64,000 nt of DNA, from assembly GCA_965221935.1 (NCBI GenBank), contig CBDCSZ010000070.1, positions 1 to 64,000 of the forward strand, in the 5' to 3' direction. The notes beneath the pieces are model-generated. The model ran no database searches and was not told the origin of the DNA. It saw only the letters and a list, made by a program, of their open reading frames with translations. Both the position numbers and the translations under genes were made by a program. This document shows positions 17,406 to 26,507 of the stretch, in pieces (the first letter of the stretch is position 1; each line of letters starts with the position of its first letter). This stretch comes from JAPOXR01 sp965221935. Lineage in GTDB: Bacteria; Pseudomonadota; Alphaproteobacteria; Rhodobacterales; Rhodobacteraceae.

Positions 17406-18261
17406 GTGCAGCGAGACTAGCTGCTGAACTTGCGGGTGGAAGTCCCGCCGGCGCAATTCTCAGTTTGGCGTCGTAGTCATATCCCCACGGGTGTCGGGGT
17501 GACCCGGCGTCCGGAAGCGGGGACGTAAAAGCCTCTGTGGGCTGGGAGGACGATGTCCCTCTGGTCCGGTCGGACAGGGAGGCGAACAACCGGGAGGGCC
17601 GTAGCGAAAGCGAACGTCCGTATGAAGCGTCGAAAAAAACGCTCCCCGCATGGAATCCGACTTGCGGGGGTATTGGAGGATGCCAAGGGTTTCCGCTCTG
17701 CCCGATGGCCAGTGCCGGTGCGGAAGAACTGAGATGCACGCACCGGATCGCCCGGCGTACAGGTGGCGGCAATCCCGGAGGGTTCAGTGGTGAAAGTCCG
17801 GAAGGTGAGGAGGACAGACAGGATGTTGTGACCCTTGAATGTCAAGGACCGTGTCCATAACCGGAGTACGGGAAAGGACGCGGAGTCCTCCTGACTGGCG
17901 GATGAGGCCGATTAAGCGGTGATGGACGGAATAACACAACCCGTCCGGAGCGAGGGCCTCTGGGCTCAGGTGGCGAAGACGGCAGGTCATGCCGGGACTC
18001 AGAGCCCGGCGCCGACCGAGGATACCACCCCGGTTGAAAGGGGTGGTGCTGTCGAGCCGAAGGGCGGCGTAAACGCGGGATGATGCCACGGGTATGGCTG
18101 GGTCAGCCTTGAGCGTGGCGGATGTCGCGGAAGGCACCGTAACGAACTCCTGCGGGGGTGCCTGACGCTTGAAGCCGGACCCGGGAAAACCGGAAGTCCG
18201 GAATTTTAGGGGGGACGCTGGAAACGTGACCTATGGTGCGCGCGCCAGTGTCCTACCCGAC
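17406..18261 (+). mobile_element. ORF-less group II intron, tandem copy 3 (856 nt)
   Basis: Follows copy 2 without spacer. It differs by one extra A in an A-run (about 17633-17639), by CACGCACCGG for CACGCATCGG and by ACCCTTGAATG for ACCCTCGAATG, and shares GGTGGTGCTG with copy 2. It ends at 18261, after which the transposase exon GACTCCCCTGTGG continues. The private differences show three distinct copies rather than one sequence collapsed or repeated by error. Confidence 0.8.
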
Positions 18262-18522
18262 GACTCCCCTGTGGCTCCGGCGGAGGTCTCCGATGCCGCG
18301 AAGGCCAAGGCGCCGTCGAAAAAAACGCCTGACGGCCTCCCCGCGCACAGCTTCTCCACGCTGCTCGCCGATCTCGGAACGCTGTGCGCCGGAGAATACC
18401 GGATTCCGGGCTCCGCGGCCACGGTGTGGAGCACCTGCCGGCCCACGCCACTCCAGAAAAGAGCCCTTGAGCTCACCAGCGCCGACCCGGGAGAAGGTGT
18501 TTACAGTAGACTGACAGCCTGA

Positions 18523-18799
18523 AAGGCCAGAATCATCCAGATTCGCCATTCAGATCAAAGAGTTGTGCCGTTTGCTGTCCGGGAAAGTTCAGATTCACGG
18601 CGCAAATGTTTTGACCAACAGTCACCTGCGAAGGCAACTGATCCTGCTTGCCGCCGCCTGGACGTAAGCGGTGGAGTGGACGCCCCCTCCAAACGGGCCA
18701 AACGCGCAAACGCGGGCAGGTTATCAACGATGTTCCCATTTCGCGGGCCGACACATTGTCGCGGTTTCTCTCAAAAGTGAATTAGCCACCGGCAGGTCA
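18523..18799. other. Gap between the transposase remnant and the pilus-type locus
   Basis: About 280 bases. The right end of the IS1634-type element should lie in the first part, but no clear inverted repeat is visible. No gene or convincing RNA is seen. The remainder must hold the translation signals for the DotM/TrbA-like gene; the upstream part of that conjugation/pilus locus is absent, presumably removed by the IS. Confidence 0.4.
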
Positions 18800-20242
18800 A
18801 TGCAGCGCGGCGCAGCGCAGCCGGATCATGGAGCGCCTCCGATGGCAGGCAGCCGCAGCGGTTCACCGCAGGACCCGCTGACCAACCTTTTTCTCGGGGT
18901 GCTGGCCCTTGGCGTCGCATTGACAGCGCTGTCAACGCTCACGGACGAGATTCGGTCGTTTACGGCGGCCATCGCCATCCTGCAGCTGTGGCCGGTTTCG
19001 GAACTCGCCAAATCCGCGAACTGGCTTTTTTCCATCCCGTATGCAGGAAGCTGGCTGTTTGAGCCGGCGGCATACTGGATCGACACAGTGCCGCTGACTC
19101 AGATGGCTGACATCAGCCCGTCGGACTGGCGCGGTCTTCAGCTGACAGCCGGCCGCGCGGCCTTCGCAATCTATGGATTGCCCATGATCATGACCGTGCT
19201 CGGTTTGCGCCGCATCCGGCCCGATCTTGCCTTTCGGTCCAGGCACAGTCTTGAAAGCCTCATCGGCGCCCAGACCAAATCCTGGCCGCTGGCAGGCGTG
19301 GTCAGAAGTTTTGAGCCGCTTGAACGCCGAACCAATCCGGTGGATGCGATTGCGTCCAACCGGGGCGGCGAACCGGCAGACTTTCCGGCCAACGGAAGAC
19401 TTCTGTGCTGCTCCGACCCTGCCATTGCGCCGCCAGCCATGGAAATCGCCCTCAGGCCAGAGGTCTGGCTGGCCAGCCAGGGTCTTGCGGCATGCGCCGC
19501 CAAGAATGACCGCCAATCCTCTGGACCTGCTCAAGAACAGGTCCGGGTGCGCGATGAATTGTCGGTCGATGCCGCATGCGAAGCGATGGAGGCGCAGCTT
19601 GGAAAACCCTGGCGCGGCTTCAACAGCCTGCGGCCCTGCTTTCAGGCGCTGGCTGCCGCGTTTGCGATGGGTCTCGAAGATCGCACGAAGGATTGCGAGA
19701 AGCTGCAGGAATCGATTTCACGTCTTGCCGAGCGTTCGGCGCTCGGCGGGCGGGATCTGGACGCATCCATTCAACGCAGCCACAGACTGGCGCGCGTCGT
19801 CAATATTGCGCTTGAGGGAAGCGGCGGTGAAAGCCTGTGCCGCATTGCCGACGGGCACGCTTGGGAGCGTTCCGCAATTGTCGCGATGCTGCTGGCTGTG
19901 CGGAAGAAAAAGGGCGTCCTCGCAAGCGCGTCATTTGTTTGGCTGAAACGCGAAGATCGTTTGCTTTGGTATGCGCTCAATGCTGCGGGAAACCGGGTCT
20001 CAGCAGCCGAGGCGGCGGGCATCGTTTCCCATTTCACAGCGGAGATGCAGGCCATGCAGCCGCTCCACACCCCGTGCGTTCACCAGGGAGGCAAGGCGGC
20101 TATCGAGGATTATCTTGAATTGAGCCCACAGCGCGCGCGTCTCCGGCGGCTGACACTTGAGGCCAGAAAACCGATTGGTCAACGATTGAGCGAAATCGCG
20201 GAATCCAGCCGATCACAGCATCAAAGGCGGAAGGGATGCTGA
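18800..20242 (+). CDS. DotM/IcmP/TrbA-like conjugation coupling-complex protein
   Basis: 480 residues from ATG 18800 (MQRGAAQPDHGAPPMAG); an ATG at 18671 or 18842 is possible. N-terminal membrane segments (LFLGVLALGVALTALSTL, LTAGRAAFAIYGLPMIMTVL) are followed by a soluble domain with the family block HAWERSAIVAMLLAVRKKKG, then VLASASFVWLKREDRLLWYA and LNAAG, as in DotM/IcmP (type IVB secretion) and TrbA (IncI plasmids). In that system the protein sits at the inner membrane in the coupling complex that recruits substrates. It overlaps the next gene by 7 bases. The presence of this protein together with pilus genes points to an integrated MPF-I-type conjugative element rather than an effector secretion system. 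Confidence 0.7.
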   Translation: MQRGAAQPDHGAPPMAGSRSGSPQDPLTNLFLGVLALGVALTALSTLTDEIRSFTAAIAILQLWPVSELAKSANWLFSIPYAGSWLFEPAAYWIDTVPLTQMADISPSDWRGLQLTAGRAAFAIYGLPMIMTVLGLRRIRPDLAFRSRHSLESLIGAQTKSWPLAGVVRSFEPLERRTNPVDAIASNRGGEPADFPANGRLLCCSDPAIAPPAMEIALRPEVWLASQGLAACAAKNDRQSSGPAQEQVRVRDELSVDAACEAMEAQLGKPWRGFNSLRPCFQALAAAFAMGLEDRTKDCEKLQESISRLAERSALGGRDLDASIQRSHRLARVVNIALEGSGGESLCRIADGHAWERSAIVAMLLAVRKKKGVLASASFVWLKREDRLLWYALNAAGNRVSAAEAAGIVSHFTAEMQAMQPLHTPCVHQGGKAAIEDYLELSPQRARLRRLTLEARKPIGQRLSEIAESSRSQHQRRKGC

Positions 20243-20724
20243 GTTTGCTGTCTGCGCTGATGGCGGCCGGATACCTGCAGACCATGACCGGACTGAACTT
20301 CGACGCCGCCGGCCAAGCCCGCGAGGCGTCGGCGAGTGTTCTCAGCATGACTGTTCAACACAGCGCCGCGTATCACAGCGCAGCATCGAGCGGTTTCACC
20401 GTCGGACCGGTTTCCTCCGCCGTTCCGGCTCCCTTTCGCAACATCCAGACTTGGCGAAGCGAAATTGTTGCCGACTCGGACGGCGCGTTTCTGCTGACTT
20501 GGGCCACCGCGTTTCAGCCAGATGACGGCATCGTCTGGCCACTCGATTCCGCAAATCTGCTCATGCGCCGGATACATCCGGGTTCCGATCGGCCCGACCG
20601 GATGTTTGGCGGCCTCTATTCTTCCGATGGCAATGGCCGGCACTTCATTGGAGGCATCGGGGTCCCTGAACCGGCTGCGGATATCGCAGAGGGTGCGCCG
20701 GTCTTGGCAACCCGGGTCCGCTGA
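20236..20724 (+). CDS. PilM-like protein of an IncI-type thin pilus
   Basis: 162 residues. An N-terminal hydrophobic stretch (MLSLLSALMAAGYLQTMTG) looks like a membrane anchor or signal, followed by a small mixed domain (SVLSMTVQHSAAYHSAASSG, PFRNIQTWRSEIVADSDGAF). Size, topology and position between a TrbA-like gene and a prepilin peptidase match PilM of the R64/IncI thin pilus; the sequence match is weak. It overlaps the preceding gene by 7 bases and is followed by the next after 2 bases, so the four genes 18800-22941 form one operon. Confidence 0.45.
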   Translation: MLSLLSALMAAGYLQTMTGLNFDAAGQAREASASVLSMTVQHSAAYHSAASSGFTVGPVSSAVPAPFRNIQTWRSEIVADSDGAFLLTWATAFQPDDGIVWPLDSANLLMRRIHPGSDRPDRMFGGLYSSDGNGRHFIGGIGVPEPAADIAEGAPVLATRVR

Positions 20725-20726
20725 CT

Positions 20727-21422
20727 GTGTGGCAGTTGTCCCTGCTGGCGCTGGCCGCCGCTTCTGTGCTGCCGGCCTGGTGCGCGCGCAGGGGGCTGCG
20801 GCGCCTGGCGCCGGACGCTTCCATGTCCGCTTTCGAAATACCAGCGGCGGCTTCCGCCGGCGCATTCTGCGGCTTTGCCGCGGCGCATCTCGCACTGAAC
20901 GGTGAGGTGCAATCGGTCGCAGCCGTGGTTTTGTGCGGATTTCTGGCGGCTTCTGCGGTTGTCGATTGGCGCACGGCATGGGCCCCCACGGAACTCGCTT
21001 TGCCAGTCTGCATCGCCGCCGGATTCTGCGCCGGACCGGAAGGGAACGGGCTTGCAGCCCTGGTCCTGTCGTCTGTTGCCATTGGCGGCGGACTGTTCTT
21101 GTCGGCTTGGGCGTTCCTCCCGCTGCAGGCGCGCGCCGGGCGGATTTGGATCCCGCCTGCGGACGCAATCGCTTTGGCGCTTCCTTTGATCCTGTTTGAA
21201 ACAAACCTTGCAAAGGCGATGCTGTATTCTGCGGTGACTGTGGTTCTGCTTGGAGCCAAACACCTCCGGGTCAAGCGGCCCGAAAGCGGATCCGGCGGCG
21301 TCGCGCTCCCAGAAGGAAAGGTTGCGCTTCTGGCCGTGGCATATCCGGCGCTTGTCGCTGGCATGCTCGCAGAAACACTGATTGTACACGGTTCAGCCGG
21401 AACCGGAGCCCTCAATGGTTAG
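20727..21422 (+). CDS. Prepilin peptidase-like integral membrane protein (PilU type)
   Basis: 231 residues, GTG start at 20727. About six hydrophobic segments. Two aspartates sit where type IV prepilin peptidases keep their catalytic pair: D in ASAVVDWRTAWAPTELALPV and D in RIWIPPADAIALALPLILFE. The N-terminal cysteine methylase domain of PilD is absent, as in the short PilU enzymes of IncI plasmids. It would cleave the leader of the pilin and of the PilV-like protein encoded immediately downstream, with which it overlaps by 8 bases. Confidence 0.65.
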   Translation: MWQLSLLALAAASVLPAWCARRGLRRLAPDASMSAFEIPAAASAGAFCGFAAAHLALNGEVQSVAAVVLCGFLAASAVVDWRTAWAPTELALPVCIAAGFCAGPEGNGLAALVLSSVAIGGGLFLSAWAFLPLQARAGRIWIPPADAIALALPLILFETNLAKAMLYSAVTVVLLGAKHLRVKRPESGSGGVALPEGKVALLAVAYPALVAGMLAETLIVHGSAGTGALNG

Positions 21423-22941
21423 TCCGGCTGCAACTGTTTCCCGGTATTCCGGCCACGCCGAGCGGGGCGCAACCTTGCTGGAAGCGGCGATTTCAATATC
21501 GCTGTTTGGCTCTGTGATCCTGCTCGTCAACGCGATGGTGTCGGAAGAAACAGAACGGCAGCGGGATGCGGCATTGGGCGGCGACCTAAAACTGATGACT
21601 CAATTCGCCACGAGATATGTGGCCGCTGAATATGATGCGATCAGACTCTCATTGGCGGGGCTTTCCGGCACAAATGCCATCACGGCCATTTCAATGCAGG
21701 ACGTTGCGGACGCCGGCCACCTGCCGCCTTCCATGCTGGTTGGGGGAGAGCATAGAAACGGTGAACGGCAAACCTACAGCATTGTTGTTCGGGGCGTCAG
21801 CCGTCTCAACACCGATATCCCGCAGACCACTCTGGCCATATCGGCGCTTGACGCCAACGGCGATGGCTTGACCGACGCCGGACTGATGGATGGCATTGCC
21901 GGCAATGACGAGCTGGATCTCGAAGCCCTGTTGGTGACATCGGGCGGCGCACCGGTGCCGCCGCAGCGCGGCAATCCGGCCGCAGCCGCTGCTGAGCTGG
22001 CCGTTGCCGGATACGTGCAGAATCCCGGCACCGCGACCGGGCCATTTGGAAGCTGGTCCCTGGACATAACGCCCTTTGCAAGCCTTGCCGGCTATCCCGC
22101 TGCGGGCAGGTTTGTGTCGCTGTTGGCGCTTTCAGGGCATGGAGTGTTGAACTTCAGCCCTGCGGCCGGCGGTCAAACGGACGGCAATTTCCTTGAACGG
22201 TGCCCCGGCCTGTCGGGCGCCGCGCTTGCCGAATGCGCGGTCAGCAACGAACTCTATACCGATGTCAGGTTCCGCGCCTTCGACCGGGACGCAGACGGCG
22301 CGCCGGATGAGTTCGGGGCAATCGAGGATGTGTATTCGATCCGGATGGGCGCACCCGCAGATTCTGACGGCGACAGCACGGTTGACACGTTTCCGGAAAT
22401 CACCGGCCTGCTGCGTCTGCAGTGCGGCGCAGCGGGATCATCAACCGTTTCGGCGGGAACTCTCCTGGTTGACTGCGCCGCAGCGGATTTCACCGGAGAC
22501 GCGCGCATTGGGAACAGTCTGACCGTTGCCGGCACGGCTGCAGTCACGGGCAATGTGAGCGCCGGCGCCGACATGGATGTGACGGGTGAGCTGACCGCAG
22601 AACGGTTTCTTGCGGAAGCCATCGGGGGTCAGGATCTGACAAAGGGTATCTTCACGGCGTCCGTCATTGCCATGGACGGAAGCGCCGAAATCAGTCAGCC
22701 GCAGTGTCTTGACACCGGCAGCGAGCCGGCGATCTTTGTCGCCCCTGTGACCTATGCCAGTCCTGACGGCAGCCCCATTGTCGGACTGAAGGCAATTGCG
22801 GAAACAGTGACCGGCAGGAACAGCTGGAAAGTGCGAATTCAGGCGGCCATTGACCGTGACAGCAACAGCGACGGCAACGCGGATGTCGTCGACCTGACCT
22901 CGGATGCCGATCATGCACTTGTGATGACAAAGTGCAGCTGA
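21415..22941 (+). CDS. PilV-like minor pilin/adhesin with type IV prepilin leader
   Basis: 508 residues from ATG 21415, overlapping the peptidase stop (ATGGTTAG). The leader ends in HAERG before ATLLEAAISISLFGSVILLV, a classical prepilin cleavage site with Glu at +5. Behind the hydrophobic helix lies a PilV-type shaft domain, several Asp-rich loops resembling calcium sites (DANGDGLTDAG, DRDADGAPDE, DSDGDSTVD) and a Cys-containing C-terminal module (MDGSAEISQPQCLDTGSEPA and final DHALVMTKCS) that would sit at the pilus tip. In IncI systems PilV selects recipient cells. No shufflon repeats (sfx) are seen after the gene, so the C-terminus appears fixed. Confidence 0.65.
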   Translation: MVSPAATVSRYSGHAERGATLLEAAISISLFGSVILLVNAMVSEETERQRDAALGGDLKLMTQFATRYVAAEYDAIRLSLAGLSGTNAITAISMQDVADAGHLPPSMLVGGEHRNGERQTYSIVVRGVSRLNTDIPQTTLAISALDANGDGLTDAGLMDGIAGNDELDLEALLVTSGGAPVPPQRGNPAAAAAELAVAGYVQNPGTATGPFGSWSLDITPFASLAGYPAAGRFVSLLALSGHGVLNFSPAAGGQTDGNFLERCPGLSGAALAECAVSNELYTDVRFRAFDRDADGAPDEFGAIEDVYSIRMGAPADSDGDSTVDTFPEITGLLRLQCGAAGSSTVSAGTLLVDCAAADFTGDARIGNSLTVAGTAAVTGNVSAGADMDVTGELTAERFLAEAIGGQDLTKGIFTASVIAMDGSAEISQPQCLDTGSEPAIFVAPVTYASPDGSPIVGLKAIAETVTGRNSWKVRIQAAIDRDSNSDGNADVVDLTSDADHALVMTKCS

Positions 22942-23105
22942 ACGAGGCTCTTGGCATTACACCCCAGTTCGAGAGGCGGTGAATCTCGGCAAATGGACCG
23001 GCTTTTCCGCGCATTCCCATGATCTGACGGTCGCAAAGCGCAGCATTGCAGTGTCGGTCCGGCGCGGCTTTCATGCCATCTGGGCAACTTTTCTGATCCG
23101 GCACG

Positions 23106-23594
23106 CTATTGACCGACAATGTCATCGAGGAATGCGGTCAGTCTTGCCCGGACGGCATCCGCATCGCGCAGTTCGCATTCCCAAAGCGTCATGGCTGTCC
23201 AGCTTGCCTCGGAAAGCTCTTCAAGCTGTCTCCGGTCCCTTTCGACATTGCCGGCAATCTTGGACGTCCAGTATTCAGTGTTGGTCTTCGGCACGCGCTG
23301 CCCGTGCTTGCAGGCGTGCCCGTGCCAAAAACAGCCATGGATGAAGATCACCTTGCGGCGCGGGCCAAAAACGATGTCGGGCTTGCCCGGCAAATCCTTT
23401 CTGTGCAGCTGGTACCGGTATCCCATCCCGTGCAGCATGCGTCTGACCAGCAATTCCGGTTTGGTGTTGCTGCCTTTGATGGCCCGCATGTTACTGCTGC
23501 GCTGCTCACTGGGAGGAACCAGTTCGATACCGCGCGCGCCTTTTGCCGGTTCAGCGTCAGGATTCGCGCCGCCGGTGATTTGGAGGCTTATCAT
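23106..23594 (-). CDS. vsr: Very-short-patch-repair (Vsr) endonuclease
   Basis: 162 residues from ATG 23594; longer starts to 23741 add unconserved sequence. The Vsr core is clear: SEQRSSNMRAIKGSNTKPEL, GYRYQLHRKDLPGKPDIVFG (catalytic Asp), RKVIFIHGCFWHGHACKHGQ (zinc/catalytic His-Cys cluster), YWTSKIAGNVERDRRQLEEL. Vsr nicks the strand 5' of the T in T:G mismatches that arise by deamination of 5-methylcytosine. It normally accompanies a cytosine-5 methyltransferase; none lies nearby, so the gene looks like an orphan or the rest of a lost restriction-modification unit. Confidence 0.9.
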   Translation of the reverse strand: MISLQITGGANPDAEPAKGARGIELVPPSEQRSSNMRAIKGSNTKPELLVRRMLHGMGYRYQLHRKDLPGKPDIVFGPRRKVIFIHGCFWHGHACKHGQRVPKTNTEYWTSKIAGNVERDRRQLEELSEASWTAMTLWECELRDADAVRARLTAFLDDIVGQ

Positions 23595-23798
23595 CCCGGC
23601 ATGCTCCTGCTGTGCGTTCGGTGCGGTGCGGCCATTGTCGATAATTCGCCGCGCCGTCCCCGGATGCAAGCCGCAAAACCGCCGAACCGGATGAATGCGT
23701 GTGCTCACATGGCCTGAGATGGCATTGCAAGTCTGTTGCATGCGCCGGCAAAACTTTATTTGGCAGTGACTTCAATCGCCTCAGCGGGGAGACAGCGA

Positions 23799-25248
23799 AT
23801 GAGCCGGCCGGAAACCGTCTACAACGGACCAGAATTGTGCGCGCTGCCGGCGCGGAATGTTGTGCGCATGCTGAAGAACAGCGAAGTTTCGCCGGCGGAA
23901 CTCCTGGATGCGGCGCTTTCGCGGGTTGAACAGGTGGACCCGCATGTCAACGCCACGGTGACACGCTGTCCGGAACGGGCGCGCTACGCAATTGAACTGC
24001 TGGCGAAACACGCCGCGGAAAATTCGGAGCACCCGGGCTGGCTGGCCGGTCTGACGGTCGGCATCAAGGATCTGATCGATGTGGCGGGATTGCCGAACAC
24101 CTGCGGCAGCCCGGCGCTGGCTGATTATGTTCCCGACCAAAACGATGCGCTGATTGACCGCCTGGAGGAGAGGGGGGCCATCATCGGCGGAAAAACAAAC
24201 ACGCCGGAATTCGGCGCCGGAGCCAACACTTTCAACGCAGTGTTCGGCAAGACCCGCAATCCTTGGAACACCGCCTGCAATGCCGGGGGTTCATCCGGCG
24301 GCTCGGCTGTGGCCCTCGCCACCGGCGCGTTCTGTCTTTGCCATGGCTCGGACCATGGGGGCTCTCTGCGGACACCGGCGAGTCTCTGCGGCGTGATTGG
24401 ATTCAGACCCAGCCCCGGCCGCGCCGGCGGAGGTCCGGCGGACACCGCCTTTGCGCCGGAAGCGGTGGACGGGCCGATGGCGCGCGATGTCCGCGACGCG
24501 GCGCTCCTGCTGGACGCGATGAGCGGCTATGATCCCCGCCACCCGCTGAGTCTGCCGGAACCGAGGGTGCCGTTTCAGTCTGCGGTGGCCGAAGATCCGG
24601 GCAGAATCCGCGTTGCCTTTGCCGAGGATCTTGGAGGATTCGCGCCCGTGGAGGCGGAAATCAGAGAGGCGCTTCGCCGGGCGGTGGCCGCGGTTGACGG
24701 CGGCGGCGTCACGGTGGAGGAAGGCTGCCCGGCTCTGGATGGCTTGAATGAGACATATCTGACGCTCAGAGGCGTTCATTTCGGAGCCGTCGCGGATTAC
24801 CTTCCCGGACGATGCCAAACGGCATTTCAAACGGACAATCCGGAAAAACGCCGAATTCGGCCGCAATCTGCAGGCAAAAGACATCTTTGCGGCGATGCGG
24901 AACAAGACCCGCATCTACCAGACCATGCGCGCGTTTCTTGAAGAGTATGATGTGCTGGCCCTGCCGAACACAGGCATCGCTCCCGGACCGGTTGAGGTTG
25001 AATATCCGCCTTTTGTCGACGGGGTTGAAATGGGCGACTATGTGGAGTGGCTGCGGTTTTCCTTCTTGGCAACAACTGCGGGTCTGCCCGCAATGTCGCT
25101 GCCTGCCGGATTTACGCCGGGAGGCATGCCGGTGGGAATTCAGCTCATTGGCCCGCCGAGGGGCGAGGCCCGTCTTCTGCAGGTTGCGCTCGCGCTTGAG
25201 GAACGGCTGAACCTGCCGGTCGGACCGATTGACCCGATTCCGGGCTGA
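23799..25248 (+). pseudogene. Amidase (amidase signature family), single frameshift
   Basis: From ATG 23799 (MSRPETVYNGPELCALPARN). The amidase-signature motifs are LTVGIKDLIDVAG (catalytic Lys), GKTNTPEFGAG, NAGGSSGGSAVALATGAFCL (cis-Ser) and SDHGGSLRTPASLCGVIGFR (nucleophile Ser; SDHGGS replaces the usual TDTGGS). A one-base shift near 24805-24815 moves the reading to the next frame, which supplies FKRTIRKNAEFGRNLQAKDI, EEYDVLALPNTGIAPGPVEV and TAGLPAMSLPAGFTPGGMPV, ending at TGA 25248. Corrected length is about 483 residues. All catalytic residues lie before the shift. It could be a recent null or a sequencing error. Confidence 0.8.
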
Positions 25249-25341
25249 ACAGGCAGTGCTCCGGCCGCGCCGCCGCAGTGCTGGAAATCGTGCAAAAAGC
25301 CCAAGGAAATCAGGGGTTTCACCGTTCTCTGCCGCCACTAG

Positions 25342-25488
25342 GTGATGGAGTGGACCTTCGCCTGGATGTCGCGGTGCAGGCGTCTGGCGAAGGATCACGA
25401 GCGGAGCCTGGAGAGCTTCGAGGCCTGGGCGCAGCTCGTGGTCTACCGGTTCCTGATGAGAAGAGTGGCGCGGGAGAAAAGCGCTTAA
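25342..25488 (+). pseudogene. IS5-family transposase, C-terminal remnant
   Basis: 49 codons: VMEWTFAWMSRCRRLAKDHE then RSLESFEAWAQLVVYRFLMR, the end of IS5-family (IS427/IS1031-like) transposases, where the E of the usual VxERTFAWL motif is the third catalytic residue. Nothing else of the element is recognisable. The following 80 bases are AT-rich and without a gene. Confidence 0.75.
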
Positions 25489-25565
25489 AATCCAAATATA
25501 TATATTAAAAACAATGACTTAGTATTCAAACTTTTAGGATTGGGCAAGGCTGTCCGATCATTGAA

Positions 25566-26507
25566 TCAAATGTGCGGCACGTCGAGGAAGGCCACAAACG
25601 ACACCAAACCGACAAGCGTCACGATGATCGCTCCGCCGAAATTGAGCGCTGACCGAACCACTCTGACCCTCGAGCCGCCGCCAGAATCCTCAAGCATGCG
25701 CATCGCGTATTGGCGGGCAAGAATGGCGCCCACGCCGAGCAAGCAAATGCTCAATCCGATCCCCAGCGACATGGCGGAAACCAGCAGGAAGCCTGGAACG
25801 ATCATACCGTTGGCGACCGCATAGAGCATGATCAGAATCGCGCCCGGGCAGGGCACCATGCCCACAGCCAAGGCCAAAAAGCCACCTTCCAAGTGGCCGC
25901 CATGCGAGTGGCCGCCATGCGAGTGACCGTGACTGTGCGAGTGACCGTGTGAGTGGCTGCCATGCGTATGACCGCGCGCTTCAATCATCGCACGGTACAG
26001 CATGTACAGACCAACGCCGGCGATAATGAGAAAACTCGATGCGCGAACTCCGGGCACCTCGGACAGACCGATGCCGAATCCAATCCGGACAACAGCGTCC
26101 GCAACCCAGACCAAAACCACGGCCGCGATGACATGAAAAAACGCGATCTCTGCCGCCATTGCGATACCGCGGCCAACCCGTGTCTCGTGTCCGAGAAAAT
26201 ATGACACAATCACGAACTTGCCGTGGCCTGGTCCAAACGCGTGGATCGCGCCGTAGGCGAACGCCGCCGCGAGCCCAAGCAAAAACGCGCTGGGGTCGCC
26301 GCCGGTCTCAATGGCGTTCATATAAGTCGCAATCTGCTCATTTGCGCGGCGTTGAAATTCGACCAAAACTCCGAAGAATCCGGACGGCTCGCCGTCCGCA
26401 TGCGAGTGCAGACCCTCACCCGCCGCAGCGGTGAAGCAAAATAGAAACGCTGTGCCAGCGGTCACCAACCGCGCGAACGAGATGCCGACACTGCCATTTC
26501 TTGTCAT
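25566..26507 (-). CDS. NicO/RcnA-type nickel/cobalt exporter
   Basis: 313 residues, ATG 26507. About six membrane segments; the first motif AYGAIHAFGPGHGKFVIVSY (HAxGPGHGK) is the metal-site signature of the NicO family, and ALAVGMVPCPGAILIMLYAV (PCPGA) is the second. Between them a cytoplasmic loop is packed with histidines (HTHGSHSHGHSHSHGHSHGG), as in RcnA, where such loops bind Ni or Co. It exports Ni2+/Co2+ across the inner membrane. No RcnR-type regulator is next to it. The repetitive DNA at 25880-25975 is the coding for this loop. Confidence 0.85.
   Translation of the reverse strand: MTRNGSVGISFARLVTAGTAFLFCFTAAAGEGLHSHADGEPSGFFGVLVEFQRRANEQIATYMNAIETGGDPSAFLLGLAAAFAYGAIHAFGPGHGKFVIVSYFLGHETRVGRGIAMAAEIAFFHVIAAVVLVWVADAVVRIGFGIGLSEVPGVRASSFLIIAGVGLYMLYRAMIEARGHTHGSHSHGHSHSHGHSHGGHSHGGHLEGGFLALAVGMVPCPGAILIMLYAVANGMIVPGFLLVSAMSLGIGLSICLLGVGAILARQYAMRMLEDSGGGSRVRVVRSALNFGGAIIVTLVGLVSFVAFLDVPHI

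Larger units (their letters stand above)
15437..18522 (+). pseudogene. IS1634-family transposase remnant, split by three tandem group II introns
   Basis: The 5' part is missing. The homologous region begins near 15437 (VIRTSLDENRIGAGDAVTAC, SRVERAFRNVKSGPGIRPVH, RAHVFLCMLALYVEWHMRKA) and runs to KAAREER at 15695. It resumes at 18262 with DSPVAPAEVSDAAKAKAPSK and TPLQKRALEL, ending at TGA 18520-18522. The intact relative at 6017-7792 reads EAARAGRSTPVEKAEVSESA across the same point, so joining base 15695 to 18262 restores a continuous frame with no lost or gained residue. The remnant lacks the first two catalytic aspartates and cannot be a functional transposase; the exon context is what makes it informative. 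Confidence 0.85.

Noticed and set aside
16073..18137. A 117-codon minus-strand ORF repeated three times (16073-16426, 16928-17281, 17784-18137), and plus-strand ORFs of 64-79 codons repeated in the same units.
   Set aside because: They lie inside the group II intron domains, have no family similarity or ribosome site, and are repeated only because the RNA unit is repeated.
22942..23105. A shufflon after the PilV-like gene.
   Set aside because: No inverted 19-bp sfx-type repeats or alternative C-terminal cassettes, and no Rci-type recombinase nearby.
25880..25975. Short direct repeats (GTGGCCGCCATGCGA and similar), suggestive of a CRISPR or minisatellite.
   Set aside because: They encode the His-rich loop (HSHGHSH) of the NicO exporter; no constant repeat/spacer structure exists. 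No CRISPR array was found in the window.
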